A stretch of 28,279 bases of DNA, taken from positions 1,425 to 29,703 of the forward strand of contig JAHZBS010000007.1 of assembly GCA_019423265.1 (NCBI GenBank). Direction: 5' to 3'. Made by a program: the position numbers and the translations under genes. The notes below the pieces were generated by a model. The model had not been told where the DNA came from. It ran no database searches and worked only from the letters and a program-made list of their open reading frames with translations. This document shows, one piece after another, positions 21,369 to 28,279 of the stretch (the first letter of the stretch is position 1; each line of letters opens with the position of its first letter). The DNA comes from Clostridiales bacterium. GTDB lineage: Bacteria; Bacillota_A; Clostridia; Lachnospirales; Bianqueaceae.

Positions 21369-22288
21369 CCGAGAGCGCTGTCCCCAGGAAAAAGCGCAAG
21401 GCGGGCAATGGCGTGATTCTCTCCAAGACGGATAAAGTGGGCCAGGCTATTTGTATCGGCATTCTTGCGCTGTTCTGCGTCATATGCATATTTCCATTCT
21501 TAAATGTGTTGTTCAAATCATTCAGCGGGGAGGCCGCCGTGCTGGCGGGCGAAGTAAAATACTGGCCGAAGGATGTCCAGTTCGGCGCGTATAAATATGT
21601 AATGAACCAAAGGGCCTATTATCTCTCGCTCAAAAATACGGCGATTGTTGTGGTAATCGGCACAGCCCTGGCGCTGCTGACCAATGGAATGACGGCCTAT
21701 GCCATCGGGAAGAAGCGCTTCCGAGAGCGCGGATTCTTGATTGGGATGTATATATTTACTATGGTTTTCAGCGGGGGCCTGATTCCCGGCTATCTGCTGG
21801 TGCGCAGCCTTGGGCTGTACGACAGCCTTTGGGCTTTGATCCTACCGGCCATCATCAGCCCGTATTATCTGCTGATTCTAAAAAGCTTCATGGCAGGAAT
21901 CCCCAACAGCATTGAGGAATCGGCTACAATCGACGGCGCAGGCCATTTTACGATCTTCTTTCGGATCGTTTTGCCCATCGCCAAACCGGCCATGGCCTCC
22001 ATGTGTCTGTTCTTCGCCGTGGATTTATGGAACGATTTTTTTCGCCCCTTAATCTTTCTTACCACGGCAGAGAAGTATACCCTGCAATTGTATCTGCGGA
22101 ACCTGCTTATCAGTTCGGCGGATATGATGGGGCAGAATTATATTGATCCCGTGATATATGGGAATCTGGCCCCCCAGTCGATTCAGAATGCAACCATCAT
22201 CGTCTCGATTATTCCGATTCTACTGTTGTACCCGTTCCTTCAGAAATACTTTGTCACCGGCATTACCCTTGGATCTGTAAAGGGATAA
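21362..22288 (+). CDS. CUT1-type sugar ABC transporter permease, LplC/YtcP-like
   Basis: A 308-residue permease with six TM segments after a basic cytoplasmic N-terminus (RKKRKAG at 9-15). The EAA loop is GIPNSIEESATIDGAGHFTI (179-198), and the C-terminus is the typical PFLQKYFVTGITLGSVKG of this subfamily. The start ATG overlaps the previous stop in ATGGTAA, and GAGAGGTGAGG lies just before it, so the two permeases are coupled and should form a heterodimer. The ATPase is probably a shared MsmX/UgpC-like protein encoded elsewhere, which is known for this transporter class. Confidence 0.92.
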   Translation: MVTESAVPRKKRKAGNGVILSKTDKVGQAICIGILALFCVICIFPFLNVLFKSFSGEAAVLAGEVKYWPKDVQFGAYKYVMNQRAYYLSLKNTAIVVVIGTALALLTNGMTAYAIGKKRFRERGFLIGMYIFTMVFSGGLIPGYLLVRSLGLYDSLWALILPAIISPYYLLILKSFMAGIPNSIEESATIDGAGHFTIFFRIVLPIAKPAMASMCLFFAVDLWNDFFRPLIFLTTAEKYTLQLYLRNLLISSADMMGQNYIDPVIYGNLAPQSIQNATIIVSIIPILLLYPFLQKYFVTGITLGSVKG

Positions 22289-22329
22289 TCCCTTATAGAA
22301 ATATAAAAAATAGAAAGGTAGAAAACACT

Positions 22330-23895
22330 ATGAAAAGGGAAACGTATGGCAGACGCTTGGCGTGTCTCGCGGTAGCGTTTGTACTAATGTTAAGCTTGGC
22401 ATCCTGCGCCAACAAACCATCGGAATCTTCATCTCCAACAGATTCTGTGACGCAGGAATCATCATCCGGTTCCGATTCTTCCGGGGCGGACGGCCCCCAG
22501 CTGACAGGAGAGTATAAGCTTTCCATCATAACGGTTCCGGCGGGCGCAGCCATGCCAGATGGAGTCACGATTATGAACAGCGAAATCTACGACCTGATCG
22601 CAGAAAAAACGGGATATACCTTGGATTGGACCCTTCTCAAATCCGGGTCGGATATCGATGAACAGATAACGCTGCTTCTGTCAGGCGGCAGTGCGCCCGA
22701 TCTGATCCAGGGCGCTAGCGCAAACCTTATCACAAAGTATGCCAAAGAAGGGGGACTGGCGAATCTGGAGGAAAAGCTTCCGGTGTACGCGCCGTACCTG
22801 CATCAATACTATGGAGACGACATAATCGAGGCCAACTCCATTGACGGCAAGCTTTACTTTTTGCCCCGAGTTGCGCTTTTCTCCGGCGTGACGGGATTGG
22901 CGGCTCGCACCGATGTTCTGGAGGAACTGAATCTGCCGGTCCCCACGACCCCGGACGAGATATACCAGACCTTAAAGACGGTGAAAGAGAAGAAACCGGA
23001 CATGATCCCGCTCATCATTACCAGCAGCATTCCCGAAAGAATGACGAGCATTATGGGCGCATTTGGGATCCCCTCCGACCGCAGCTATAACTTTTTGATC
23101 GAAGACGGCCAAGTTGTATTCCCCTATATTGAAGAGCGCGGCGCAGAATTCATCCAATATGCGGCAAAACTATACGCGGAAGGTCTCATTGACCCTGAGT
23201 TTTTGATTGACAAAGAAACCATGCAGAAGATGATTGCCGGCCAAGGGTTCATGATGGAAACCAACTATGTGGAGATCGTTCGCCAGATGGCCGCCTTCAA
23301 AGAAAAGAACCCGGATGGCGTTTGGGAATATATTGACCCGCCAAAGGGAGATAACGGGGAGCAAGGAATTTTAGGAAATTACGGGATCGGGAATCCTATG
23401 TTTATCATTCCCAAGACCAGCGAGGCCAAGGTGGGAGATTGTCTGGATTTTCTGAATAAGGTCAACAGCGATCAGGAGATTCTGGATCTTTTTGCCCTGG
23501 GGATTGTGGGCCGCGACGCCATTAAAAACGATGACGGAACCATCACCACGACGGACAGCTTTGCCGATATCGCAGGAGTAAAGGGGTATTACAGCCGGCT
23601 GGATCTCACGGACTATTTTGATACGACCAACGGGATTTTGGAGGGATTTGACAAACCCCTTGCGTTCATTGCCAAGACAGCGAAGAACAATGAAATCAAA
23701 ATGGCTCCCATGGGCGTACCCGCAAGCGCAGACAAAAAATCAAATTTGGATAAGGTCATCAACGACGACATCACCAATATGATAATCGACGGATTTACAG
23801 ACGAAGCCTTTGAACAGATGAAGAATGACTTCGTTGAAAACGGCGGTGAAGAGATTATGCAGCAGTATCAGGAGTGGTATGACGGCGCCAAATAA
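22330..23895 (+). CDS. Extracellular solute-binding lipoprotein, LplA-like
   Basis: A 521-residue substrate-binding lipoprotein of the large (over 500 aa) family that pairs with LplB/LplC permeases. The signal peptide ends in the lipobox LASC with Cys26 as lipidated residue, followed by a Ser/Asp-rich linker (about 28-55, SESSSPTDSVTQESSSGS). The binding domain contains typical stretches: LIAEKTGYTLDWTLLKSGSD, LLSGGSAPDLIQG (near 117-129) and DGKLYFLPR. Anchored outside the membrane, it captures the substrate and passes it to the two permeases just upstream. GAAAGGTAG precedes the ATG. A small hairpin in the 93-bp gap after it could stabilise this part of the transcript, a usual device for binding-protein genes. 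Likely ligands are an oligosaccharide or glycoside. Confidence 0.92.
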   Translation: MKRETYGRRLACLAVAFVLMLSLASCANKPSESSSPTDSVTQESSSGSDSSGADGPQLTGEYKLSIITVPAGAAMPDGVTIMNSEIYDLIAEKTGYTLDWTLLKSGSDIDEQITLLLSGGSAPDLIQGASANLITKYAKEGGLANLEEKLPVYAPYLHQYYGDDIIEANSIDGKLYFLPRVALFSGVTGLAARTDVLEELNLPVPTTPDEIYQTLKTVKEKKPDMIPLIITSSIPERMTSIMGAFGIPSDRSYNFLIEDGQVVFPYIEERGAEFIQYAAKLYAEGLIDPEFLIDKETMQKMIAGQGFMMETNYVEIVRQMAAFKEKNPDGVWEYIDPPKGDNGEQGILGNYGIGNPMFIIPKTSEAKVGDCLDFLNKVNSDQEILDLFALGIVGRDAIKNDDGTITTTDSFADIAGVKGYYSRLDLTDYFDTTNGILEGFDKPLAFIAKTAKNNEIKMAPMGVPASADKKSNLDKVINDDITNMIIDGFTDEAFEQMKNDFVENGGEEIMQQYQEWYDGAK

Positions 23896-23925
23896 ACGGT
23901 TTCGTTTTGTGCGGCAATAGGATGC

Positions 23926-23960
23926 AGAGGGCTGCGCTGCCTACAATACAGCGCGGCTCT
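23926..23960 (+). other. Intercistronic hairpin after the binding-protein gene
   Basis: GCGCTG (23934-23939) pairs with CAGCGC (23949-23954), with AGAG and CTCT at the outer edges (23926-23929 and 23957-23960) and a small unpaired part. No T run follows, so it is more likely an mRNA-stabilising or weak attenuating element than a full terminator. Confidence 0.5.
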
Positions 23961-23988
23961 CGACTCAGAGAAAGGCGTAGGTATCAGG

Positions 23989-24702
23989 ATGAATATGAAT
24001 TTTGAAAAAACCGTATGGATTACGGGAGGGTCTTCCGGCTATGGCAGGGAGATGGCCCGTCTGTTTGTGCAGGATGGCTATCGCGTCGTGATTGCGGCCC
24101 GCGGCGAAGAAAAATTAAGGCAGGCGGCGGCTGAGATCGGCTGCGGCTATTTTAAGATGGACGTCACCGATCCGGAGGATTGGAAGCAGGCTGTGGCCTA
24201 TGCCAGACAAGAGCTTGGCGGATTGGATATTCTCATCAACAACGCAGGCGGCGGTGTGGCTGTCCGGGATACGGTCACTCTTTCCGACGAAGAGATATCG
24301 AGGGCGATCGATCTGAATCTGAAAAGTGTAATCTACGGCAGCCGCGATTTTGCGCAGGTGATGATGGAACAGAGGCAGGGGACCATCGTTAATATTTCCA
24401 GCGTGTGTGCCAAACAGGCATGGCCCCAGTGGACGCTGTACGCCAGCGCTAAATGGGGGGTATTAGGGTTTTCAAAAGGGTTGTATGTGGAGCTACAGCC
24501 GTATAATATCCGTGTCAGCTGTGCGATCCCCGCCGCTTGCAGCACGGATTTTAACAGGAACGCGAACTTGCCGGAGGCCGAGCACAAGCTTCGCCCGCAG
24601 GATTTCGCCAAGGCAGTGGTGGAAACCTGTAAGCTGCCCCAGCACGTTGTCGTGGAAGAAATCACGGTTTGGGGGATCGATCAGGTGGTCAATCCGCTAT
24701 AA
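23989..24702 (+). CDS. Short-chain dehydrogenase/reductase (second SDR)
   Basis: A 237-residue SDR. The motif TGGSSGYG is at 12-19 and NNAGGG at 84-89; catalytic residues are Ser137/138, Tyr151 and Lys155 (YASAK). Arg38 after the second beta strand (VVIAARGEEKL) suggests NADP use, unlike the first SDR of the operon, which has Asp38. The second SDR may therefore reduce what the first oxidises, or act on another step. The start is uncertain: ATG 23989 or 23995. The former gives the usual short N-terminus, but the nearest ribosome binding site, AAAGG, is about 13 nt away. The FAD oxidoreductase starts 14 bp after its stop. Confidence 0.9.
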   Translation: MNMNFEKTVWITGGSSGYGREMARLFVQDGYRVVIAARGEEKLRQAAAEIGCGYFKMDVTDPEDWKQAVAYARQELGGLDILINNAGGGVAVRDTVTLSDEEISRAIDLNLKSVIYGSRDFAQVMMEQRQGTIVNISSVCAKQAWPQWTLYASAKWGVLGFSKGLYVELQPYNIRVSCAIPAACSTDFNRNANLPEAEHKLRPQDFAKAVVETCKLPQHVVVEEITVWGIDQVVNPL

Positions 24703-24716
24703 AGGAAGAGTGAAAA

Positions 24717-26078
24717 TTGGATCAGACGGATATTCTAATTGTCGGAGCAGGGTCGGCCGGATTTGGGGCGGCGTATCGAGCTCTCAAAAGCGGCGGATGC
24801 CGTGTCACACTGGTTGAAAAGAATCCTGGTTTTGGCGGGACCTCCACCTTTGGCGGCGTCAATTGCTGGGAGCCCGGCGTGGGCGGGAATGGCGTTCATT
24901 TTGAAATCGCTGAGCGGCTGATGCGGCAGGATGAAGGCTTTGTCGGCGTATATTGCGGACCTGGAGCGTCGAGGGAAAAGCCGTGGGCGCGTTCGCGCCG
25001 CTGCGGCCAACCTTACGAAGCAACGCTGGCTCGAGCGGGCCGCCATATTTTGTACCGATTCCATTTCGAACCTGCCGCCATGGACCGCGTCATGCACGAG
25101 ATGCTCCTGGAGGCGGATAGCGGAGAACAGTTGCAGATCCTGTTGGAAAGCGCCGTTACAGACCTTGAAGTGTTGGATAGAAACATTACCACCGTGACGG
25201 TACAGACACCCAGCGGAAAGCGTGTCTTTGCCCCAAAGCTTGTTCTGGATTGTTCAGCGGACATCGCTGCGGCCAGAATGGCAGGCTGCGCTTATGCGGT
25301 GGGGGAGGATGCGTTTTCCCTGTATGGCGAACCTTCGGCGCCGCAAAATCCACAATGTATTTTAAACGGAATGACGCAGGTTTTTCGTGTCACGCCTGCG
25401 GATAGTGGCTTCGCAGAAGAGATCCCGGCCCGCTATGGGGATGTGAATCTTGCGGGGTGGAATCGCTTTTTGCATGATGTGGGCTGTGTGTGTGTCCTGA
25501 ACGACTATCCCAATGGCGACATCAATGTGAATATGCTTCCCACCATACCGGGGGAAGCCCTGTTGAGTATGCCGTTTTCCGAGTTAAAGCATCTCAGCGA
25601 AGCGAGAGCGTATGCCTATTGGAAATGGATAGGGGAAAAATGTCATTTTAATGGGTATCGAATTCAGAGGATGTTTCCTGCTCTTGGAATCCGCGAGAGC
25701 TATCGTCTGGCAGGCCGGTATGTGCTGACGGAAAACGACTTGTGCAATGGATTTGCAGAATCTCTGGGGGCCGGCCATACCATCGCATTTGCCGATCATC
25801 CGGCGGACACCCACGGCCATGGGAGCAGGCTGCACTCGTACGGAAAATACGGAATACCCTATGAGTGTATGCTGCCCAAGGAGATAGAGAATCTAATGGT
25901 CGCCTGCCGGGGCGCATCCTTTTCTCACATCGCAGCTTCAAGCGCACGGCTCTCCCGCACGATGATCGCCTTGGGCGAGGCGGCCGGGGAAGCGGCCGCC
26001 CAATGTATACATCGCAATATCACACCGGCAGAGGTTGATTTGGACACGGTACGCCATAGGCTGCAAATTGAGGGGTAG
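24717..26078 (+). CDS. FAD-dependent oxidoreductase (PF12831-like)
   Basis: A 453-residue flavoprotein with an N-terminal Rossmann FAD site, DILIVGAGSAGFGAAYRAL (5-23), followed by VEKNPGFGGTSTFGG (33-47), the usual form of FAD-dependent oxidoreductases found beside glycoside or sugar genes. A C-terminal FAD-contact region reads NLMVACRGASFSHIAASSARLSRTMIALGEAAG. I start it at TTG 24717, since GGAAGAG (24704-24710) is 6 nt upstream and Asp-Gln-Thr-Asp-Ile leads directly into the Rossmann strand; no ATG fits. It is the last gene of the operon. It could oxidise a sugar hydroxyl or act as electron partner of the OYE enzyme at 1938, both inference. No clear terminator follows before the tRNA promoter. 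Confidence 0.88.
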   Translation: MDQTDILIVGAGSAGFGAAYRALKSGGCRVTLVEKNPGFGGTSTFGGVNCWEPGVGGNGVHFEIAERLMRQDEGFVGVYCGPGASREKPWARSRRCGQPYEATLARAGRHILYRFHFEPAAMDRVMHEMLLEADSGEQLQILLESAVTDLEVLDRNITTVTVQTPSGKRVFAPKLVLDCSADIAAARMAGCAYAVGEDAFSLYGEPSAPQNPQCILNGMTQVFRVTPADSGFAEEIPARYGDVNLAGWNRFLHDVGCVCVLNDYPNGDINVNMLPTIPGEALLSMPFSELKHLSEARAYAYWKWIGEKCHFNGYRIQRMFPALGIRESYRLAGRYVLTENDLCNGFAESLGAGHTIAFADHPADTHGHGSRLHSYGKYGIPYECMLPKEIENLMVACRGASFSHIAASSARLSRTMIALGEAAGEAAAQCIHRNITPAEVDLDTVRHRLQIEG

Positions 26079-26143
26079 ACAGGGGGGAGATTTTGCAATT
26101 TGCAGCCTTGTGTTTTGTGGGCTAAAAAATATGAAATTAGGTA

Positions 26144-26173
26144 TTGACAGAGATTTGTCTCCTATGGTATACT
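26144..26173 (+). promoter_or_regulatory. Promoter of the tRNA-Glu/tRNA-Cys unit
   Basis: TTGACA (26144-26149), an 18-bp spacer and TATACT (26168-26173), 30 bp before the first tRNA. Confidence 0.85.
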
Positions 26174-26203
26174 GTAATCCGGTTTTGAGCAAAACACATG
26201 GAA

Positions 26204-26275
26204 GGCCCGTTGGTCAAGCGGTCAAGACATCGCCCTTTCACGGCGGTAACGAGAGTTCGATTCTCTCACGGGTCA
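26204..26275 (+). tRNA. tRNA-Glu (anticodon TTC)
   Basis: The acceptor stem GGCCCGT pairs with ACGGGTC (one G-T pair), with discriminator A. The anticodon stem CGCC/GGCG holds loop CTTTCAC with anticodon TTC at 26237-26239. The T arm is GAGAG TTCGATT CTCTC. CCA is not encoded. It is 72 nt long and forms a unit with tRNA-Cys 3 nt downstream. Confidence 0.95.
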
Positions 26276-26278
26276 TAT

Positions 26279-26349
26279 GGCGCCATAGCCAAGTGGTAAG
26301 GCAGAGGTCTGCAACACCTTCACCCCCAGTTCAAATCTGGGTGGCGCCT
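26279..26349 (+). tRNA. tRNA-Cys (anticodon GCA)
   Basis: The acceptor stem GGCGCCA pairs perfectly with TGGCGCC, with discriminator T, the identity base of bacterial tRNA-Cys. The anticodon loop CTGCAAC gives GCA at 26311-26313. The T arm is CCCAG TTCAAAT CTGGG. CCA is not encoded. It is 71 nt long. Confidence 0.95.
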
Positions 26350-26356
26350 CTCAAGG

Positions 26357-26385
26357 AGCTGTCGCAAAGCGGCAGCTTTTTTTTG
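26357..26385 (+). terminator. Intrinsic terminator of the tRNA unit
   Basis: AGCTGTCGC (26357-26365) and GCGGCAGCT (26369-26377) form a 9-bp stem with a 3-nt loop, followed by a run of T (26377-26384), 8 nt after tRNA-Cys. Confidence 0.9.
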
Positions 26386-26442
26386 TCTTGTAGCGAAGTC
26401 CTTAAGCGGGCTTGTCAGCCACAATGCCCTTATCAAGCTGGC

Positions 26443-26488
26443 AAAAAAATCACTCAAACGCGATCTTGCAGACTTGCGTTTGAGTGAT
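26443..26488 (-). terminator. Intrinsic terminator of the ADP-ribosylglycohydrolase gene
   Basis: ATCACTCAAACGC (26449-26461) and GCGTTTGAGTGAT (26476-26488) form a perfect 13-bp stem with a 14-nt loop. On the minus strand it is followed by a T run (complement of 26443-26449). It lies 40 bp after the stop codon of the gene at 26528-27895. Confidence 0.88.
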
Positions 26489-26527
26489 GATAGGATAGCG
26501 TTATTAGCTCATCTTACCCAGCGTGTA

Positions 26528-27895
26528 CTATGCCTTGATCTTTTGGTAGGTCTCATAGCTGCGCTTTGCGCACTCGCTGATGGCGATGGGGTGGAAACCA
26601 GGGATGGCGGAATAAAGCGTATCGTGGAGAGGATCGGTCCAGCTCTTGGGCAGGTTGGAGGCGCCTAACTTGGCCCCCATGATCGATCCCACCGTGGCGC
26701 CGTTGCAATCCGTATCCCATCCGCCCAGCACGGCGGTTGTGATGGCCTTTTCAAAGTCGTCTCCGGCATACAGCAGAGCGGCGGTGCAGAGGGCCGCATT
26801 ATTGTTTGTATGCACAGCGTCATAGTGGCAGAAGGCATCCCAGATTTTGGAGACGAGATCCAGCTCGTCCTTAGCGGAGGCCGTGATATCTATGGCCTTT
26901 TGAATATCGTGGGTCAGCCGGCAATTGCGGGGAATCTGGCGGAGACCTGCCTGAACGATGGCTTCCGTGTCCTTTTCAACAAAGGCGCTGGCAATCATGG
27001 CGGAGCAATACATGGCGCCGTAGATCCCATTTTTGACGTGGGACAGGGAAGCGTCCCGCCAGGCCAGTTCCGCCGCTAATTCCGGATTGCCGGCGGCGGC
27101 ATAGGCATATCCGTCAACGCGAATCTGAGCGCCGATCCATTCGCGGTAGGGATTGCGGTACGTCCGAACCCAGTCCAATATGGCCTGCCGTTCCTGCGCG
27201 GTGGTTGCGGTCGCCAACCGGTCATGTGCAAAGGGGAGATTCAGATAGGCCTGGCGTTCGGCGGTGCAGACTAGGTTATACGGAAGCTGGGTAAGCCACA
27301 GATTCCCTACATCCCAGGTATCCCACTGAAGTCCCTTTTGCTCCATCAGATACAGACCTAACACTGTGTAGCGGATATCGTCGTCCGTCTCCATGTACTG
27401 GATCGTCTCCCGCAAGCTATGAGACCGGTTTGCGCGTATTCCATATGTCTGTTCCGCTGAGGAAGCCCCGGGGGTATAGGTGTGGATAGGGTACGCCCCA
27501 GCGCCGGCGAACCACTCGTAGACCAATTTCCAACCCGGAACGCCATTTTGGCCGCCCATAAATGGCCCCGCCTCCACAGGTTTTCCCAGGGCGCAGCCGG
27601 CGCAGCGCCCAAGCCAGGCGCCAAAGAAGGAGTCAAAGGACGGGGACCCGTTTGCCGGTGCAGGCTGCTGTTGTGGCCGCTCACGCCGGATTCCATCTAA
27701 ATCAGAAGGCTCCTGATACGGGAAAGATTCGTCGATGGGGAGCCCCATGAGGGAGTCGTAGAGCTGATTGAGGGATGCTTCATCCTTAGGGGATGCCTCC
27801 AGCAATTCCATGTACCCGTCTGTTACACACCCTTCCTCCGACCTTTGCTTGATCTCCATGCGCAATAAATTTTCTAATGCAGTCCAACCTGCCAT
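26528..27895 (-). CDS. ADP-ribosylglycohydrolase-family protein with N-terminal extension
   Basis: A 455-residue protein of the ADP-ribosylglycohydrolase (DraG/ARH) fold, whose members use two metal ions to remove ADP-ribose from proteins or small molecules. The core starts at about residue 88: FFGAWLGRCAGCALGKPVE (90-108), then ETDDDIRYT (169-177) and GGWDTDCNGATVGSIMG (391-407). The metal ligands Asp171/Asp172 and Asp394/Asp396 are present. The first 85 residues (LENLLRMEIKQRSEEGC, YDSLMGLPIDESFPYQEP) form an extra domain of unknown role. Several members lie in sugar-catabolic loci, where they may hydrolyse glycosides or nucleosides rather than ADP-ribosyl proteins. The ATG follows AGGAGGT at 6 nt. 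It is a single-gene unit with a terminator at 26443; a possible -10 TATACT is at 27931-27936. Confidence 0.92.
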   Translation of the reverse strand: MAGWTALENLLRMEIKQRSEEGCVTDGYMELLEASPKDEASLNQLYDSLMGLPIDESFPYQEPSDLDGIRRERPQQQPAPANGSPSFDSFFGAWLGRCAGCALGKPVEAGPFMGGQNGVPGWKLVYEWFAGAGAYPIHTYTPGASSAEQTYGIRANRSHSLRETIQYMETDDDIRYTVLGLYLMEQKGLQWDTWDVGNLWLTQLPYNLVCTAERQAYLNLPFAHDRLATATTAQERQAILDWVRTYRNPYREWIGAQIRVDGYAYAAAGNPELAAELAWRDASLSHVKNGIYGAMYCSAMIASAFVEKDTEAIVQAGLRQIPRNCRLTHDIQKAIDITASAKDELDLVSKIWDAFCHYDAVHTNNNAALCTAALLYAGDDFEKAITTAVLGGWDTDCNGATVGSIMGAKLGASNLPKSWTDPLHDTLYSAIPGFHPIAISECAKRSYETYQKIKA

Positions 27896-28028
27896 GTCAA
27901 TACCTCCTATGTAGGCTAAAATTTATCTACAGTATATAGCATAATCTTGCCCAGTTCTAGCTAAAAAAGAGCAAAAAATATGCAAAATCGATCATCATGA
28001 GGCGGCGCGGCTTTTTTCGTGAACCTTC

Positions 28029-28057
28029 TTGACAAAAAATCAAGAGTATCGTAAGAT
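28029..28057 (+). promoter_or_regulatory. Sigma-A promoter of feoA
   Basis: TTGACA (28029-28034), a 17-bp spacer and TAAGAT (28052-28057), 35 bp before the start codon. No Fur or DtxR-type palindrome could be picked out by eye around it. Confidence 0.75.
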
Positions 28058-28092
28058 GAGAGTGCGAATCAACACAGCGGGGGGAAAGCGGC

Positions 28093-28279
28093 ATGACATT
28101 GGATTCTCTAAAGCCCGGACAGGGCGGCGTCATTGTCTCCGTGGGGGGAGAAGGCGCTCTTCGCCGTAGGCTCTTGGATATGGGGCTCACGCCAAAGACA
28201 AAGGTAATGGTCCGAAAAGTGGCTCCCATGGGCGATCCCATCGAACTATACCTTAGAAGCTACGTTCTGACAATCCGCC
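28093..28279 (+). CDS. feoA: Ferrous iron transport protein A (FeoA), truncated by the window end
   Basis: The first 62 codons of an FeoA-type SH3-like protein; the frame is open at the window edge. Visible signature: SLKPGQGGVIVSVGGEGALRR, then LLDMGLTPKTKVMV and APMGDPIELYL (residues about 44-54), the conserved order of FeoA (R..L..MG..P...V....AP.GDP). FeoA is a small cytoplasmic partner of the ferrous iron permease FeoB, which probably follows outside the window. The ATG follows a GGGGGAAAG ribosome binding site (28079-28087 region). It has its own promoter and diverges from the ADP-ribosylglycohydrolase gene. Confidence 0.9.
   Translation, partial: MTLDSLKPGQGGVIVSVGGEGALRRRLLDMGLTPKTKVMVRKVAPMGDPIELYLRSYVLTIR

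Noticed and set aside
26035..26487. 150-codon plus-strand frame
   Set aside because: It runs through both tRNA genes and their terminator, so it cannot be a real gene.
28000..28020. Terminator at the GC-rich stretch followed by TTTTTT
   Set aside because: The G/C run cannot fold into a proper stem by eye, and no gene reads into it on the plus strand.
27957..28241. 94-codon minus-strand frame at the window end
   Set aside because: It is antisense to the FeoA start, which has clear family residues, a promoter and a ribosome binding site.

Overview
The window looks like the chromosome of a low-to-mid-GC member of the Clostridia (Bacillota), probably a gut-type anaerobe. The evidence is the strong AGGAGG ribosome binding sites, sigma-A promoters of TTGACA/TATAAT type, lplABC-type sugar transporter genes without an ATPase, a BioY biotin transporter behind a BirA-like operator, a YitT-family protein and the FeoA start. 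This placement is inference; there is no rRNA or species marker in the window.

Layout. Positions 20-3266 hold a promoter and a three-gene plus-strand operon: 2-hydroxyacid dehydrogenase, TIM-barrel sugar isomerase/epimerase, and an Old Yellow Enzyme with a C-terminal Fe-S cysteine motif. Positions 3315-5332 (minus) hold a GT-C membrane glycosyltransferase and a small membrane protein. Positions 5452-6132 hold the biotin operator and bioY. Positions 6195-8224 hold a MATE exporter behind a leader-ORF/terminator attenuator, translationally overlapped with an isochorismatase-fold hydrolase. Positions 8423-10111 hold a 67-residue small protein and a DUF234-type ATPase. Positions 10129-11414 (minus) encode two small membrane proteins, followed by a YitT-family gene at 11620-12474. 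Positions 12491-14874 hold an FGGY sugar kinase and a divergent DeoR-type repressor, whose promoters share one -35 region. Positions 15025-15787 (minus) encode an unusual 13-residue-repeat acidic protein and a zinc-ribbon protein. Positions 15837-17283 hold a TetR regulator divergent from a 7-TM protein resembling Pyr4/PaxB-type membrane terpene cyclases. Positions 17551-26078 form one long operon: SDR, class II aldolase, 2-hydroxyacid dehydrogenase, two CUT1 permeases, a lipoprotein binding protein, a second SDR and an FAD-dependent oxidoreductase. Positions 26144-26385 hold tRNA-Glu and tRNA-Cys. Positions 26528-27895 (minus) encode an ADP-ribosylglycohydrolase-family protein, and 28093 to the end is a truncated feoA.

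How the genes fit together. The first operon, the kinase/DeoR pair and the long operon look like dispersed parts of a catabolic system for an uncommon carbohydrate, sugar acid or glycoside: import, several oxidoreductase steps, isomerisation, phosphorylation and aldol cleavage. A 15-bp motif at 20-34 recurs at 14010-14024 with 13 of 15 identities, in the same place relative to the -35 box. This suggests that the DeoR protein controls both the kinase and the first operon. The substrate cannot be read from the sequence.
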